Source of the DNA: Lepidodermella squamata
Lineage: Eukaryota > Gastrotricha
Assembly (NCBI GenBank): GCA_047495785.1
Contig: JBLDXI010000025.1
Span: 992,001-1,056,000, forward strand
Length of the DNA stretch: 64,000 bases
Direction of reading: 5' to 3'
Position 1 is the first letter of the stretch; the number at the start of each line of letters is the position of its first letter. Of the stretch, positions 10,392-22,868 are shown in pieces. Both the position numbers and the translations under genes were made by a program. The notes under the pieces were generated by a model, which was given only the letters and a program-made list of their open reading frames with translations, ran no database searches and had not been told where the DNA came from.

Positions 10392-13300
10392 TCATTTTTG
10401 ATCTAGAATAGCAAAGTCAATGGGCCTTGGGTTGACATTGTCTGTATTTACGACACCATACGTCGCCAGGGCACGATAAATGCCCGTCTTCTCCGGCCGC
10501 TTACTCAACGGAGCCGGAGCATTAGCCGCAGCGGTTCCGATCTGGCTCTGCAGCTTCGGCTTGACTAGCAAATTGAAATACTGATCTTTCACCATTTTCG
10601 GCTGCCAGAAACGCTTCTTTGAAGGATCCCCATCGACAGCGCTATCAGGTTCCCAACGACTCCGGTCGACAATGAGTGGCAAATCGCGAATTTTCCTCGC
10701 AGCTCGTTTGCGTTCCAATACCTTTTCGCTGGTCATAGGATATACTGGCTTGTCGTCGATATCTGGCAATACAGGTTCAGTCAAAGGTCCGAAAAATCGA
10801 CCAGTAAACGCGAACGGCTGCGGTTGTCCAAAGAAACCCAAGTACTTCGAACTAAAGCCTTTCCAAATCCTGTTAAAATGTGAAACACGTTTTCAAAACC
10901 AGCATTCATCTCTCAGCAAACCTGACAGAGCTGTCCGCCGATGCGGTGAGCAGTATTTCAAGCGGTTCGTAGTAGAATATTTCTTCAATTTTGGCAAGAT
11001 GAGCCCGCCATGACACTCGGAATTTTAGGTTGAAAAACGGCGCCGCGGTGCCTATAATTTGACCGAATTTTGGTGTCGCATTTCCCGATCCTACACTGTG
11101 CTTCTTGATTCGATCTTTCAAGCTTTGCGGTAAAGACAGCTGTTGCGTCCAAGTGCAAACGTAGCCACGGTAATCACCTGCAGCTAAGAATTTGTTGCCT
11201 GGGTCTGAGCAGATGCTTGTCACCGCTGAAGGATGAGCATTGATCTCCATTTGAACCTTGTGGATGAGCCGATTTTGCCCAGCTTGTTTGCTATTGATCG
11301 TCCAGAAGCGGATCCAAGAGTCTTGATGGGCAGTTGCCAGTAACGTCATCGATTTGTACAGCGCAGCACCAGTCGCAAGGCTCTACAGAAAGCCGATCAT
11401 AATTACCAAAAAATAATTAATTATCGTGAAAAATGAATGGAACGCAACATGGCTACAACAGTTAAGTATACATCAATCGTGTGTGAACACTCAAAAAGGG
11501 TGGAAATTATACCCTCATAGCTTGACGGATCTCTTCATCATCCGAATTATGATCACCCTCTGGAGGAGGAGACTTCAAGGAAAGAAAGTATCAGAGTAAT
11601 GTTACAGTTCAAGCTCGATTTACGGAAATGATTTTTATGATTAATGAAACCCTAGCTTACTGCAATTGAAAGTTTTGCGATTGTTGGCTGGGGGCTGTCG
11701 ATTTGCAGTTGAGCTTTTTTAGCTTCCAGGACTTCTGCTGGATTTAGCGTGAGTTTACTTAATCCTTGATCTTGTAGCTGGCTAGGTTCCGCCGTATCTG
11801 GCCTACTGCCGACCTGAGATGGCGGCGTATAGTCGTCATCGGAGTCTTCGGAAGCTGACACTTCCACACCCTCCTCATTAACCTTCTTTTTCTTCTCAGG
11901 AAGCGCAGGCTTAATGACAAGCAATGCATTAACGCGATGTAATTCGTTTTTCCCGATGTTGATCATGCTTGTGTGAGATACCGGCGTTGGGATGAAATCG
12001 TCTCGTGCCGTTGATTTCGCACCATCAACCACTGGGACTGAGGTTTCAGCTGGCGGCAACTTCCACCTCACATCCATCGTCATCGATCTAGCATCCCATT
12101 GAACGCAATGGCCGAAAGATGTCCCGGTTATTAGTGTCCTTCTGTCATCCAGTAGTAAGATACCTCTGTTGTAGCCAAATCGCAAGATTTCCTCAATGTT
12201 AGTTTTTTGCCGCGAAAACGAGATATCTTCATCAAAGTCTGATATTGTGTCCCTCCGCTTCTGAGAAACTCGACCATTTAGCTCAACACCACTACTTGCT
12301 GACTTCCGAGCTCCTTCAGGGTCATCCATCAAAGGCGTGAAAAACATGTCCCGCTCTTGGAAGTTTGGCTCGGAAAAATCGCAAATCTCAAACAGCTCCA
12401 TTTCTTTCGAATCATCGCGGAATATTTTAATTCGACCGCCCCAGCCTAATACGATCAAATAATTCACCCCTGGCAGGGCCGGCTTGTCGTAGAAAAGGAG
12501 GTCTGTTATCAGCTTATCATCGCCTGGTTTGGAGTATTCGTAACTTTTATGAATTTGAGTCGACCCGAAGTCCCAAATACGGAGTGACCCGTTCATCCCA
12601 CCCGTTGCTAGGCGGAAACCTGATGGATCAAACGCAGCGGCTACTACTTCAATGTTCGGACCATGTGGCGAGTCGACTTGAGCCAGTAATTTGCCAGTTT
12701 CAATCTCCCAAACGCGAACTTGTGGAGTGGTATCAGATGTCAGCAGCTGACCGAGTGGAACGTTGACAACCATCATTAAAACTGAGTAAGGATGGGTTTG
12801 TGGAATCAAAATAGTTGCATGGTACTTCCTGGCCAGGGGCCATTCGTCGACAACACTCGAGCCAGTTAGCAAGACCTCATTTTTGTGGTCATAAAGTATA
12901 CAATGGATTCGTCTCTCACCCGGACGGTTTTCGTTGTCTCCGAAAACTTGAAGAGCAGTCAAAGTGTGGATGTCCCAGATGCGAATTAGCCGAGCGGAAC
13001 TATGCAGTTTGAGAGTCAATTTTCAAATTTCATCAAGGCGTAAGGAACTCACGATAAACTGATGATGTGCTGATCGTCGTCATTGATCGCCACGTCGACT
13101 ATTGAAAAAATGTGGCCATACAACTTTCCAGCTGGTTTATTGTAAATTCCTGGGTGCCAGATTCGTAGGACCTTATCCGCACCGCCAGTTACAAAAATAT
13201 TCAACCTATCACTGTAGCAAAACGTGTTACAGCCCTTATCGACAGCAACATATCTCGGGTAGGGACGGTCAGATTTCAACGAATTGATATCCTCTGCGAT

Positions 13301-14570
13301 GAATGAGGTCTTCGAACTGGGTGAGCATGATGCGAAGAACTTGAGATCTGGGCAATAAGTCACCCGAACTGTCCAGTCTGTATGAACTTTGCGGCGAATT
13401 ATCGGGGAGCTAAGGGTACCAATATCGATGACATGGACGATGCCATCTTGTTTGCCGTGACTGCCTTGGTCGTTCTTCCGTTCTTCATTTCCAGAGGGTC
13501 CTGCTTTTTTGTGGGGATTTTTTACTGAAAGGTCCTTTTGATGGAGCCGGATGACCCCAACGCATCCCTCAACGTCTCCGAATAGGATAGCGTCTTCAAA
13601 TTGGGAACTATCAGGCCCATCAGAGATGATCGGGGCGATACATAGTAAATCTGCGCATAAATGAAACAAATTTAGTTGAATCCCCTTTGCGATAATAATC
13701 CAAGATTTTGAACTACACCCTAGGGAGATACTTTAGAATCTAGGTCACTATTTCTAGTCACGTCACGCAGGGCAAGAGAAACTTACTTGAGGGAAAAGGG
13801 GAAATAACGAAGGATTCCCGAGACGGGCTTCTATAGTCCCAGATGCAAAGTTGTCGGTCAGTCGCAATCGCTAATCGTCGTAGATTCGGAAGAAAGCAAC
13901 ACCCAGTGGTCAACATATCACCCTGCTGGACGTTCAGCGATGTGATAGGGGCGTACTTATTAGCCGCTAAAACTTGAACCAGGCCATGTTGACTCGTGAT
14001 GACATAGACATCGGCCTGAGGAACGTGGACAATCTGCTTAACGATATCCCGCCGTTTCGATCCTCCACCTGCTGCGTCCGCAACTTGACGCCGTAACTTT
14101 GTTACAATGACCTTGTCATCATCGATTACGTCATCGCCCTGTTTTTCACGAGCTTCCATCGCTCGCCACTGTTCTCGTTCGTTATCTTTGAAGCCGTATC
14201 CAAACACCTCACTCCAATCGAATTCGCCCTCGGGATTTGCGGAAACGCGTCGGTAAAGCTGCTTGACATCATCGACCTTAATTTCGTCGCCAAAAATGTC
14301 GTACATAGCATCGCGAAATCGGTCGATCGGCACCTTTTCCTGCAAATTCAACCGACGTTGCTCCGCTGTAATCTCCGTCACATTTCGTTGAGTGATATGT
14401 TCGATATAATCGTTGAATCTAGCGATCTGGGTTTCAAACACTTCTTGTTTTGTCGGCTCAGCAGCTTTCGCATTTCGAGATGGGGTTTCTGGTGCGGCTA
14501 GACTAGCGATGACGGCATTTGATGGCACAATAGCTGTTTGGTCTTTGTGGTCTTTATGGGATGTGGCCAT
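10392..14570 (-). CDS. WDR64: WDR64 homologue, WD40-repeat protein
   Basis: Six exons on the minus strand (14570-13787, 13650-13053, 12999-11661, 11572-11513, 11382-10922, 10869-10392) join in frame to 1239 residues; human WDR64 is about 1080. Collinear landmarks with vertebrate WDR64: an N-terminal EF-hand-like segment (DRFRDAMYDIFG, EFDWSEVFGYG), RRDIVKQIVHVP, RQLCIWDY, NTFCYSDRLNIFVTGG, DKVLRIWHPG, QHIISLSSARLIRIWDI, ATGGMNGSLRIWDFGS, QDSWIRFWTI, SADSSVRIWKGF and FFGQPQ near the end. Two beta-propellers are expected. A 60-bp exon 4 encodes SPPPEGDHNSDDEE within an acidic linker. WDR64 and its relatives are expressed in ciliated and male germ cells; a scaffold role in motile cilia is inferred. 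Introns are 52-136 bp. A TTTATT (AATAAA on the gene strand) lies at 10268-10273. Confidence 0.92.
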
Positions 14571-16033
14571 TTCAATTATAACAAGCCAGGGTCAGTCGGG
14601 GAAAAAACCGGCCGTATACTCTTCATTGGTATATGCCCAATACTGCCACCCGTATTTTAACGATTTTGTTGCCATCGTGATGCCATTGATTGAAAAATGG
14701 CGCACCTGGTCGAAGGCACGCAAAAAGCGCGCGCGCATTTCGTTAATTATTAACGCGCATATTGCTTATTGGCGCGTCATAATGATTTAATGAGCGCGCG
14801 CGCGCGAGATGTTTTCCGCTGCTACTGTCACCGGCAGCCGTGTTCTACGTCCGCGCGTGCATTTTTAAGCCTCAATTCATGCTGAGCTCTGCACCGGGTC
14901 TGGGCCTTAATCTTGTAATTGCGTGTTGTTGTTTTTTTCTGCGGTTTTTAAAGTTCCTAACCCAGCAAACTGCATTGCAGGATATATTGTTTATTTTTGA
15001 CGTTTTAATTTTCGACAAGTTCAAATAGATTGTTTATCATTTTTCCTATTTACTTTTTCGTATTTATTCTATAGATCATTAGAAGCTGTTGTGTTCAGGT
15101 ACTCGCGCACTACTTCCTATAAACAAATTATAGCCTGTAGCTTGAATCCTCCACTCTATGAAAAACAAACAATCCCAGGAGCGTAACTAACTCAAGATTA
15201 CCTTATGAATTTGATAAATGTTTAGTAGCCCGATGAATTCCAGATAAATATTACCAAGTAATTTAGACTTTCCTTTTCGTTAGCCATTTCCTAGACGTGG
15301 ACTCATTTGCCATCTGAGCATATAATAATTCCTTAGACATGAGTCGTCCTTTTGTCTTCGACAAATCATGCGTTTTATGTAGCTACCAATGCACCGCAGA
15401 ACTGAGTCAGTTCTTTCTACTATTTGCACATCCTGGCTAGTCTAATAATGTCTGTTAGTCCAAGAAGTGGAATAGCATTGCAAATTATTTTTTGAAATAA
15501 AAAAAATTGGTCACTCAAATGCTGGAACCCTATGCTGGATCCTTTCCTAAGCAAAATGTCTCATTTTGTACCACATCGGCTGAAAAATAGAAGTTTGCAC
15601 TCTGAACTCCCATTATTTCGATCCAGGGGATTTTGATCCTCAGTGTCTTCTTTAAAGCCCACGGGGTAATAGACTGCCTTCTGACTGCAGACATATAAGT
15701 AATAGGCTGCCATTAGTGAGACTATTTTCATTCGCGCTTAACCATCGCTATATTATTATGTCCTCAGGAAGATACCATTTTATTCCGCCAAATATTCTAA
15801 GTAGGCGAATCATCCTGGAAAAGATATGTCGAAACTGAGCATGATCTTCATGTGTTTTCGGACATCAGAGATCCAAAGAGACTAGCCGAAGCGAACTGCC
15901 AATATTACGCGAGGAAATCCATAATCAAATAGTCACAGACCTCCGCAAGGTGAGATTTGATATTTGAAACATTGCGTGGGCAATTTTTCCAATGGTTATA
16001 AACAATTCAACACATGTTTTGATGATTGATGTG

Positions 16034-16073
16034 CGGCTGGTTCAAAAATTCTTTCGGCTAGTTGAACCAGCCG
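16034..16073. repeat. 12-bp inverted repeat
   Basis: CGGCTGGTTCAA at 16034-16045 is exactly inverted at 16062-16073 around a 16-nt spacer that also contains TTTCGGCTAG, a partial further copy. It could form a hairpin or a dyad binding site; nothing nearby identifies a function. Confidence 0.6.
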
Positions 16074-18727
16074 AAAATAGCACTCAAATTTGATTAAACA
16101 TTCTGACGTTATTCCAATCTCCCTTAAGTGAGTATAGCTTTTCGAGTTCACCTCACGCAAGTTCATAACCTCGCATTTTACGTTTCGTGCTTAATTGCCT
16201 GTGCCAAGCACAAAGCGCGAACCCTCATTAAAACCTGCGATGGCGATGAGGGCCACGTGATATCAAACGGCGCCATCACAGCGCAATAATAACAATTGAT
16301 GCCTATCACTGGCCATTTAATTTATTCTTTCATTTCATTTCATTTCACACATCTTGTGTTTTTGCATCATTTCAAAACGCACGAGGTAAATATAAACAAA
16401 AACAACGATTTATACGGTTTTTTCGTCCCCATCAGCTATCATCTTTCAGCCGTGTTTCAACAAAACCACGGCCACACCTTTGGCGGTGATATGGCCGGTG
16501 TTAATTGAATTACGCGCGCGCGCACAAGCGACACTTATGTGGCCTTGTTTTGAGGTTATTTAACAACAACGCATCGACTCTGTTGTGTGCGCTAAGTAGA
16601 CGGCAAACACGCGTAATTGCCGCCGATTATTTCAAGACACTCCTCGCGCGCCGGCTACAGACGCGTTATTGTAGTAGGTGTTAGTGCGCACGCGCCGCCC
16701 ATCTGCTCGGCCGCGTATTAAGCAGTCAACAGCGGCTTGAGTGATGGATATTAGAGCGGTGTGTCCTGCGGCTTTCGAACACTGAGTAGAATATAGGTAT
16801 ATATACTCAATATTTATTCTAACAAAAGCAACGCGCCCGCGACTCGCGCGCAAGAAATCAACAAAACAAAACAAACGACGAGCGCTGTTAGGATAAACAG
16901 CCTCCGAGTCTCCGGTGATGATGATTATACTTGTTGTTACTAGTTCGTACTCTTCTCATACAAAAATTGCCTAGTTCGGCCACTCATGCTGAGCAAATAT
17001 TGTAACGCTTTCGCACGCGCCATCAAGCAAACCGCAGGCCCCACTCTTTATTCACCTGTTCTTCGAAAATCAAAAGCCGCAAATCCTAACAGGTCATCAA
17101 GTCAACTCGTTTATTCATTTTTCATCGTCCAGTGGGGTAGACGGATTTATCAGCCCCCGAAAAATGAATTGAATTCCACCTTGGCTGCTTAAGTTGACTG
17201 AATCATACTCCGATTAGCTTAAAAATTACAAAAAATATTAGCGCTGCTTATATCTTGTAATCTCGCGCTTTTTGCTCTTTTTTACCCCGTTTCACGAGTT
17301 GTTTCGTAGGCGGGAGGCATGATGCATGGAACCTTACTTTTGGAGCAAAGGTTTGAGAAATGTCTTCACTGAATATTTTTGATGATGAAACTTCATTTCC
17401 TCAACGTACTTTTTCAGCTTTCGTTCATGGCGAGAATAAGGGATAAGGTAACAGTAATTTCCATCGGAAAATGTGGTTACATTGTTTGGAAGTCCAAGTC
17501 TTATGACTTGTGGTGACAGATTTGCTAAACAATGTTTAGCTCCAAACTTGAACTGTTTTTTGCTTAAAGGCGGATATCAACGAATAGAACTGATTGTTAT
17601 GGATAAATAACATAACAACTTCGAAGAGCTTCGTAATTTGCGTTCTCCCCTGTTAGTGGTTTGACCAACTTCCAGATTATCTCAATCCTATTTACAACCC
17701 TGATAGCAAATATCTGATTGACATGTTTATGACATTTAGTTCCAAGTTTTAAGTATCCTTGAGCATGAGCCAACAAATCGGACATTGCCTCTCATTATAA
17801 GGAAACACTTATACCTATGCTTCCTCCATTTACCAAGCACATTGCAATGTTTATAGTTATTATCATACCAAATTTGTCGGAGAATAGCATGCAAAACTAC
17901 GCTGGTGCATCTTTTTGTGAATACTGCGAAACTTTCTGAGCCGAGGTTTTTGCCTAACCAAGCGCCGAATGTCTCGGTTTTATTATTATTACGTATCCTT
18001 CCCTATTACGTATCGCTGTTTCATCAAAACTTCTTGTGGCATTTGTGTTCCACGCTCCATTTTTTCTTCTTGCCCACGTTTCAGTTCACCGGTAGAGCAA
18101 ACAGTGAGCCGACCCATAATTCCGCCAAGATCACGTCTGGCAAAACAACAACAATAGCGACGGCGTAAAAATTTGGCGCAAAAATCGGCCGTGTCTGTTT
18201 TGCAGCCGTAAAACAACGTGTTTTGATCACCTTTTCATGTGTTTTGTCTAGGCACGTTTTTGTCTCGCAAGTTATACACTCACACCAGAAATCTATAAAA
18301 TAATATATCGCTAGCGAAAACAACAAAGGCTATTAGACGTGTTTGTTGTAAAGCGCGCGCAATTTTTAGAGCTGGCGCTCATGGCGACCCTATTGGATCT
18401 TGCGCTAGCGCACACAGTCTTCTTTTTATCGATAATTTGGACCGACCGAGCAAACACAAGTATAATCTGCACAAGTTTTTGAAACAGCGCAAGAAAAGCG
18501 CGCTTTTTACTTACATACCTTAGCACTACAACGACTGCTGCTACTAATACGAAAACTTGCCTTCAGGGGCCACCTATAAATAATAGTAATAATAATAATG
18601 GCACGAGCGTGAAGACACACGCATGCATGTATTTATTATAATATGGAAATTATTACTAGCAGTAGGTATATCCTTACATTAAATACGTGAAACGAAGTGC
18701 GTGCTTTTTGAAGGCATAGTAACAAAT

Positions 18728-18754
18728 TGTGTGTATGTGTGTGTGTGCGCGCGC
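18728..18754. repeat. (TG)n(CG)n alternating tract, potential Z-DNA
   Basis: Twenty-seven bases of almost pure alternating pyrimidine-purine (TG runs with one TA step, then CGCGCGC), about 260 bp upstream of the HECTD2 start codon. Such tracts readily adopt left-handed DNA under negative supercoiling; a promoter role is inference. Confidence 0.6.
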
Positions 18755-19017
18755 TTAAAGCTTTTATACTACGTGTCGAGCCTCAGTGCACTTGACACAT
18801 ACACTGGCTAGCACAGGAAAAACACTCGCTTTACCTGTGCGATAAAAAACGCAGCCGATTTTTCGAATTCATTTTTTCCCTCTCAATTATAGAAAAAAAC
18901 CGATGTTTATTAGATGTCCTTATTATTTCCTATTTTTCATGTGTAGAGATTTTTCAAGTGTTATACGTTTTATTGAAAGGCGGCAGCTCAATAGCGCAAT
19001 AGCAGCCTTTTTACCGC

Positions 19018-21823
19018 ATGGCAGCGACGATGGCGGCCATTGGTAACGTCAATGACGAGCTTACGAATGTGCCTAGCACAAGTCTCGATTATGACCACGA
19101 CGCTATTTTAACGATAACATGCGCCTCTTGCAAGATCACCGTTCAGGAGTCTGACAATCGCCGCAGAACCATCTGCCCGCATTGTGGCAATTTTCTCAGT
19201 GAAGAACTCGAGCGCGAGGTCAAAATGGTTGCGACCTCAAAAACGACCCGAGGCTCTAACCCACCAGCTCGAGGCCCTCCCCCTCAAACTAGTCGGGTGA
19301 AAACTGGGACAAGAGGCCAGCCTCAACCACAGCCCACCCAGCCTAGGGTGCCTACTGCGCAGAGAGCTAGTCGAATGAGCAATTCGACAACTCTACCACG
19401 AATCGACGATCGCGCGACCCCTCAGAACGCAAGTCGGGCTAGTAACTCACGGGGTACCCCACCTGATGACGGCGAACGCACCCAAGGCCCTCTCCAGGCT
19501 ATTAAAACCTTCTTCAAACGGCTTGGACCAAACAACAGTGGTGGGAGCAGTAGAAGGGATAGCGCTGAGATTAAAGCATCGAAAAAAGCTACCCCTCGTG
19601 GTAGCCAGAACCAAGCCCCTCCTGCGAGGCTACCGCCTTTAACGAAATCCACGTCATCAAACGCGGCTTTGAGCCAACCCGCGTCTTCGCAAACATCCGC
19701 AGCCCCAAAACCATCAGTCCTCCAAATCGTCGAGAAGCGATTAACCGTCGAGCAAGTTGAGGAATTGCATGAGGAATGCAAAACTTCCGGGTCTTGGGAT
19801 AAACTGACCGAATTTTACCAACGGACTTTCTCCAGCGTTGTCGAAATCAATGCAATTTTCAAAGATTTCGAGCGTGAGAAAGATTCACGGTTCACGATCA
19901 GTGACGCGTGTGTTAAGCAAGATTTGTTGAATACCGCATACACAATTCTCGAATCTTGCCCGAAAGAAATTCACAGCGCAACATTCCGCTCTATCATCGA
20001 TTTACTGGTCGATAACAACAAATCTCTCAACTCGCACAGCTCGCTTGGAAGCGGTCGCGAGGACGTGAGAGCGCTGTTGATAGTGCTCCAGAACCCGCTG
20101 TTCAAAGAGCCCGCGCATTCGATTGTTTTTGCTCACCTACTACGACAAATTTCGTCCATTACACAGTTTCAACACTGTCTCGTCGTATGGCTGCGGCATT
20201 TAGAATCCGAAATTTTCCTGCAAATCACCAAGACAGTCAATGCTTTCATCACACGACGGCTGTTCGGCGATTCGACCCTGCCTAGTCACGTCCTACCGCC
20301 GGCTGATAAGTGCACTTGGTGGATTCCGAGTGCGGTCAAAGTCCTGGCGATATTCAATGCGGCTAATAACGTCGCAGCGCCTGGAGAGCCGGGCGCGACA
20401 ACCAGCACGTCGTCTCTTCTTACCTCGAACAAAGGAGTCGTCCAATACACGGAATTCTATAACTCATCGCTGGAACTGCTCGACCTCGGGACTCAGTACA
20501 AAATGTGGCTGAGCAGTTCAGGCGAGAAGAATCGCTTCTCCTTCTGCCAGTACCCATTCATAATGACACTAGCAGCGAAACGAGCTATTCTCGAGGCAGA
20601 TTCTGAGCATCAAATGGTTTTGAATGCTCAGCGGTCTTTGATCATGGACGTTGTAGGCGGAGAGCGGGTTGGTCTCGAAACCTTTTTCTTAAATCTTCAC
20701 ATCAGACGGGCGTTTCTCCTCGATGATTCTATCGACGAATTAAGCCATAAATCCTCTGATCTCAAGAAGAAGCTGCGAGTTAATTTCGTAGGCGAGCCGG
20801 GTCTTGACGTCGGAGGTCTTACTAAAGAATGGTTCCTATTGTTGATGGAGAAGATTTTCTCTCCCGACTACGGCATGTTTACCTACAACAAAATCTCCGG
20901 CTTATTTTGGCTAAGCCCGGCATTACTGGAAAATTTCCAAGAATTCCATCTTGTCGGAGTTTTGATGGGTCTTGCGGTTTATAATGGTATTATCCTCGAC
21001 CTGAGATTTCCGCCGATTTTGTACCGAAAACTGTTATCTCCGGCCGTTTGCCCATTCGATAACCCGAATGCAACAGTTGGAGTTTGCCAGGCGAGCCTTC
21101 ACGATCTCGAGACAGTGTTTCCAGATATTGCAACAGGTCTAAAGGATTTGCTGTTGTATGAAGGCAACGTCGAGGATGATTTCGGTCTCACTTTCCAAAT
21201 CTCGACAAATGAACTCGGCAGTGTGAAGACCAGCGAGTTGAAGCGCGGCGGCAAGACGGTACCGGTGACGAATGCGAACCGCGAGGAATACGTCGGTCTT
21301 TACATAGATTGGCTGTTGAATCGCTCGATCTACCGCCAGTTCAGGGCTTTCTATTTCGGTTTCCACTCGGTATGCGCCTCGAACGCTATTCTGCTGTTCA
21401 GGCCCGAAGAAATCGAGTCTTTGGTTTGCGGCAATCCTGTTGTTGACGTCGCTAAGTTGAGGCGGTCAACCGAGTATGAAAATGGCTACAGTCGGGACAG
21501 TGTAACGGTATGTTGCCAGGGAAACAGCGTCGTTAGTTACCAACAATTTTTTTCAATTTTAGGTGCAACATTTTTGGAAAATTGTTTCCGAGCTGGATCA
21601 AGACAAGTTAAAGAAACTGCTCTTTTTCATAACGAGCTGCACGCGCGTTCCCATCGGCTGTGATTTGGCGCTCAAGGTTGTGCGGGCCGATAACCTGGCC
21701 ATGTTACCCATGGCTCAGACGTGCTTCAACAGGCTCTTCTTGCCCGATTACAAAAACGAAAAACTGCTCGCCGAGCGGCTTCTTATCGCACTTGAAAATG
21801 CTCAGGGCTTCGGTATTGAATAG
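19018..21823 (+). CDS. HECTD2: HECTD2-type HECT E3 ubiquitin ligase
   Basis: Two exons (19018-21507 and 21563-21823, 55-bp GT-AG intron) give 916 residues. The HECT domain (about 545-916) matches HECTD2 closely: LRVNFVGEPGLDVGGLTKEW, HLVGVLMGLAVYNGIILDLR, GFHSVCASNAILLFRPEE and a C-lobe with PMAQTCFNRLFLPDYK, whose catalytic Cys is residue 884. The enzyme takes ubiquitin from an E2 on this Cys and passes it to substrates. The N-terminus has a C-x2-C...C-x2-C knuckle at residues 35, 38, 53 and 56, followed by about 170 residues rich in Pro, Ser, Thr, Gly and Arg that look disordered. The AZUL zinc finger of UBE3A is not present. ATG 19018 opens the frame and is followed closely by another ATG. 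I see no AATAAA in the first 200 bp downstream. Confidence 0.9.
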
Positions 21824-22868
21824 CGCAGCGGACAAGCAAAACAACTTAACAATGCATCCTCAATATTGTGAAACAAATAATTATAACTATTTTCGCGATT
21901 TCTATTTTTCTCGTGGCTTTAATGTGAATTTTTCCTAAAATTGTGCCTTTTCTTTGCTGCGGTTTCAACTTCTGTTTCGGGTCTTGAATTTCATTTATAC
22001 GTACTCTTCGACATTGTTAAATAACACCAATCCCTGTGTCGACAACCGTTTTTTCTCGACCGGCTGTTTGTCCTCACAGAATCGATCATGGTCTGTGTGC
22101 CCTCGAGTCTTTCTCAGGACTTTTCATTTGAGTACGTCCACTTTATAGGAAGTGAACATATAGCCGACGCGAGGACAGTCCGGCTATTTCCTGTTTTTCT
22201 CCACTTTAAAAAAACTCATCATCAAACACTGAATTGTAGCATGCCCACCCGCCGATGCGATCGGAAGGGTACAAATGTATCACTCTTGAATCCGAATTTA
22301 GCCTCCTCAGCAGCCATCTCTGTCTCTACCGCTTTATCTAGAACGTTCGCTTGTGATTATTGAACGATCGATATTTTATTTAGATATGTGCGTTCAGTAG
22401 CTTAGCGCACGGAAAAACCGCTCGGCTGTACCTAGCAACGCATCGGAAAAACAAAAATAGCTAAAAAATATTGACATCATTTTGTGAACGGACAACTTTG
22501 ATGGAAAAAAATCTAATAAAACGTGAAATTCTGCAGCAAAACTAATTTGATCTGTCAGGCGTCAGTCTTAATTCAGGTTATTTTCAACTTTCATCCGGTA
22601 TTCCAACTCAAATGAAAGATGAGTGCTGAAAGTTAACAAATAATGCAAGAAAACGTCGGAGATGAATAATTTCAAGGATTTAACAACTAATAGACGAAAT
22701 CCGCTGTTATCAAGCTCAATTTCTAGCTTCCGGTCTTTTTCAGGAGAATTCATGTAACATGAGTACGTGACGTATGGCGTGCCTTGTATAAGTATTCCAA
22801 GCCGGAGAAACTCTCATACGTGTGTCAATGCATTGTACGTAGCATAAGTTGATTTTTATCCCCTCAAA
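21824..22868. other. Intergenic region with the protease 1 promoter at its right end
   Basis: No credible gene. The last 90 bp contain the TATA-like box of the next gene. Confidence 0.55.
22787..22793 (+). promoter_or_regulatory. TATA box of protease 1
   Basis: TATAAGT lies 76 bp upstream of the protease 1 start codon, leaving room for a transcription start about 30 bp downstream and a 5' leader of about 50 nt. Confidence 0.5.

Larger units (their letters stand above)
14571..19017. other. 4.4-kb divergent intergenic region, no gene seen
   Basis: It lies between divergently transcribed WDR64 and HECTD2. It contains several alternating purine-pyrimidine tracts (near 14793-14803, 16515-16524 and 18728-18754) and one inverted repeat at 16034-16073. 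Short ORFs such as 16632-16874 minus show no domain, signal peptide or repeat that I can support. It may hold non-coding 5' exons for either neighbour. Confidence 0.55.

Noticed and set aside
16632-16874. 80-residue minus-strand ORF in the 4.4-kb gap
   Set aside because: No signal peptide, repeat, domain or promoter; expected by chance in this length.
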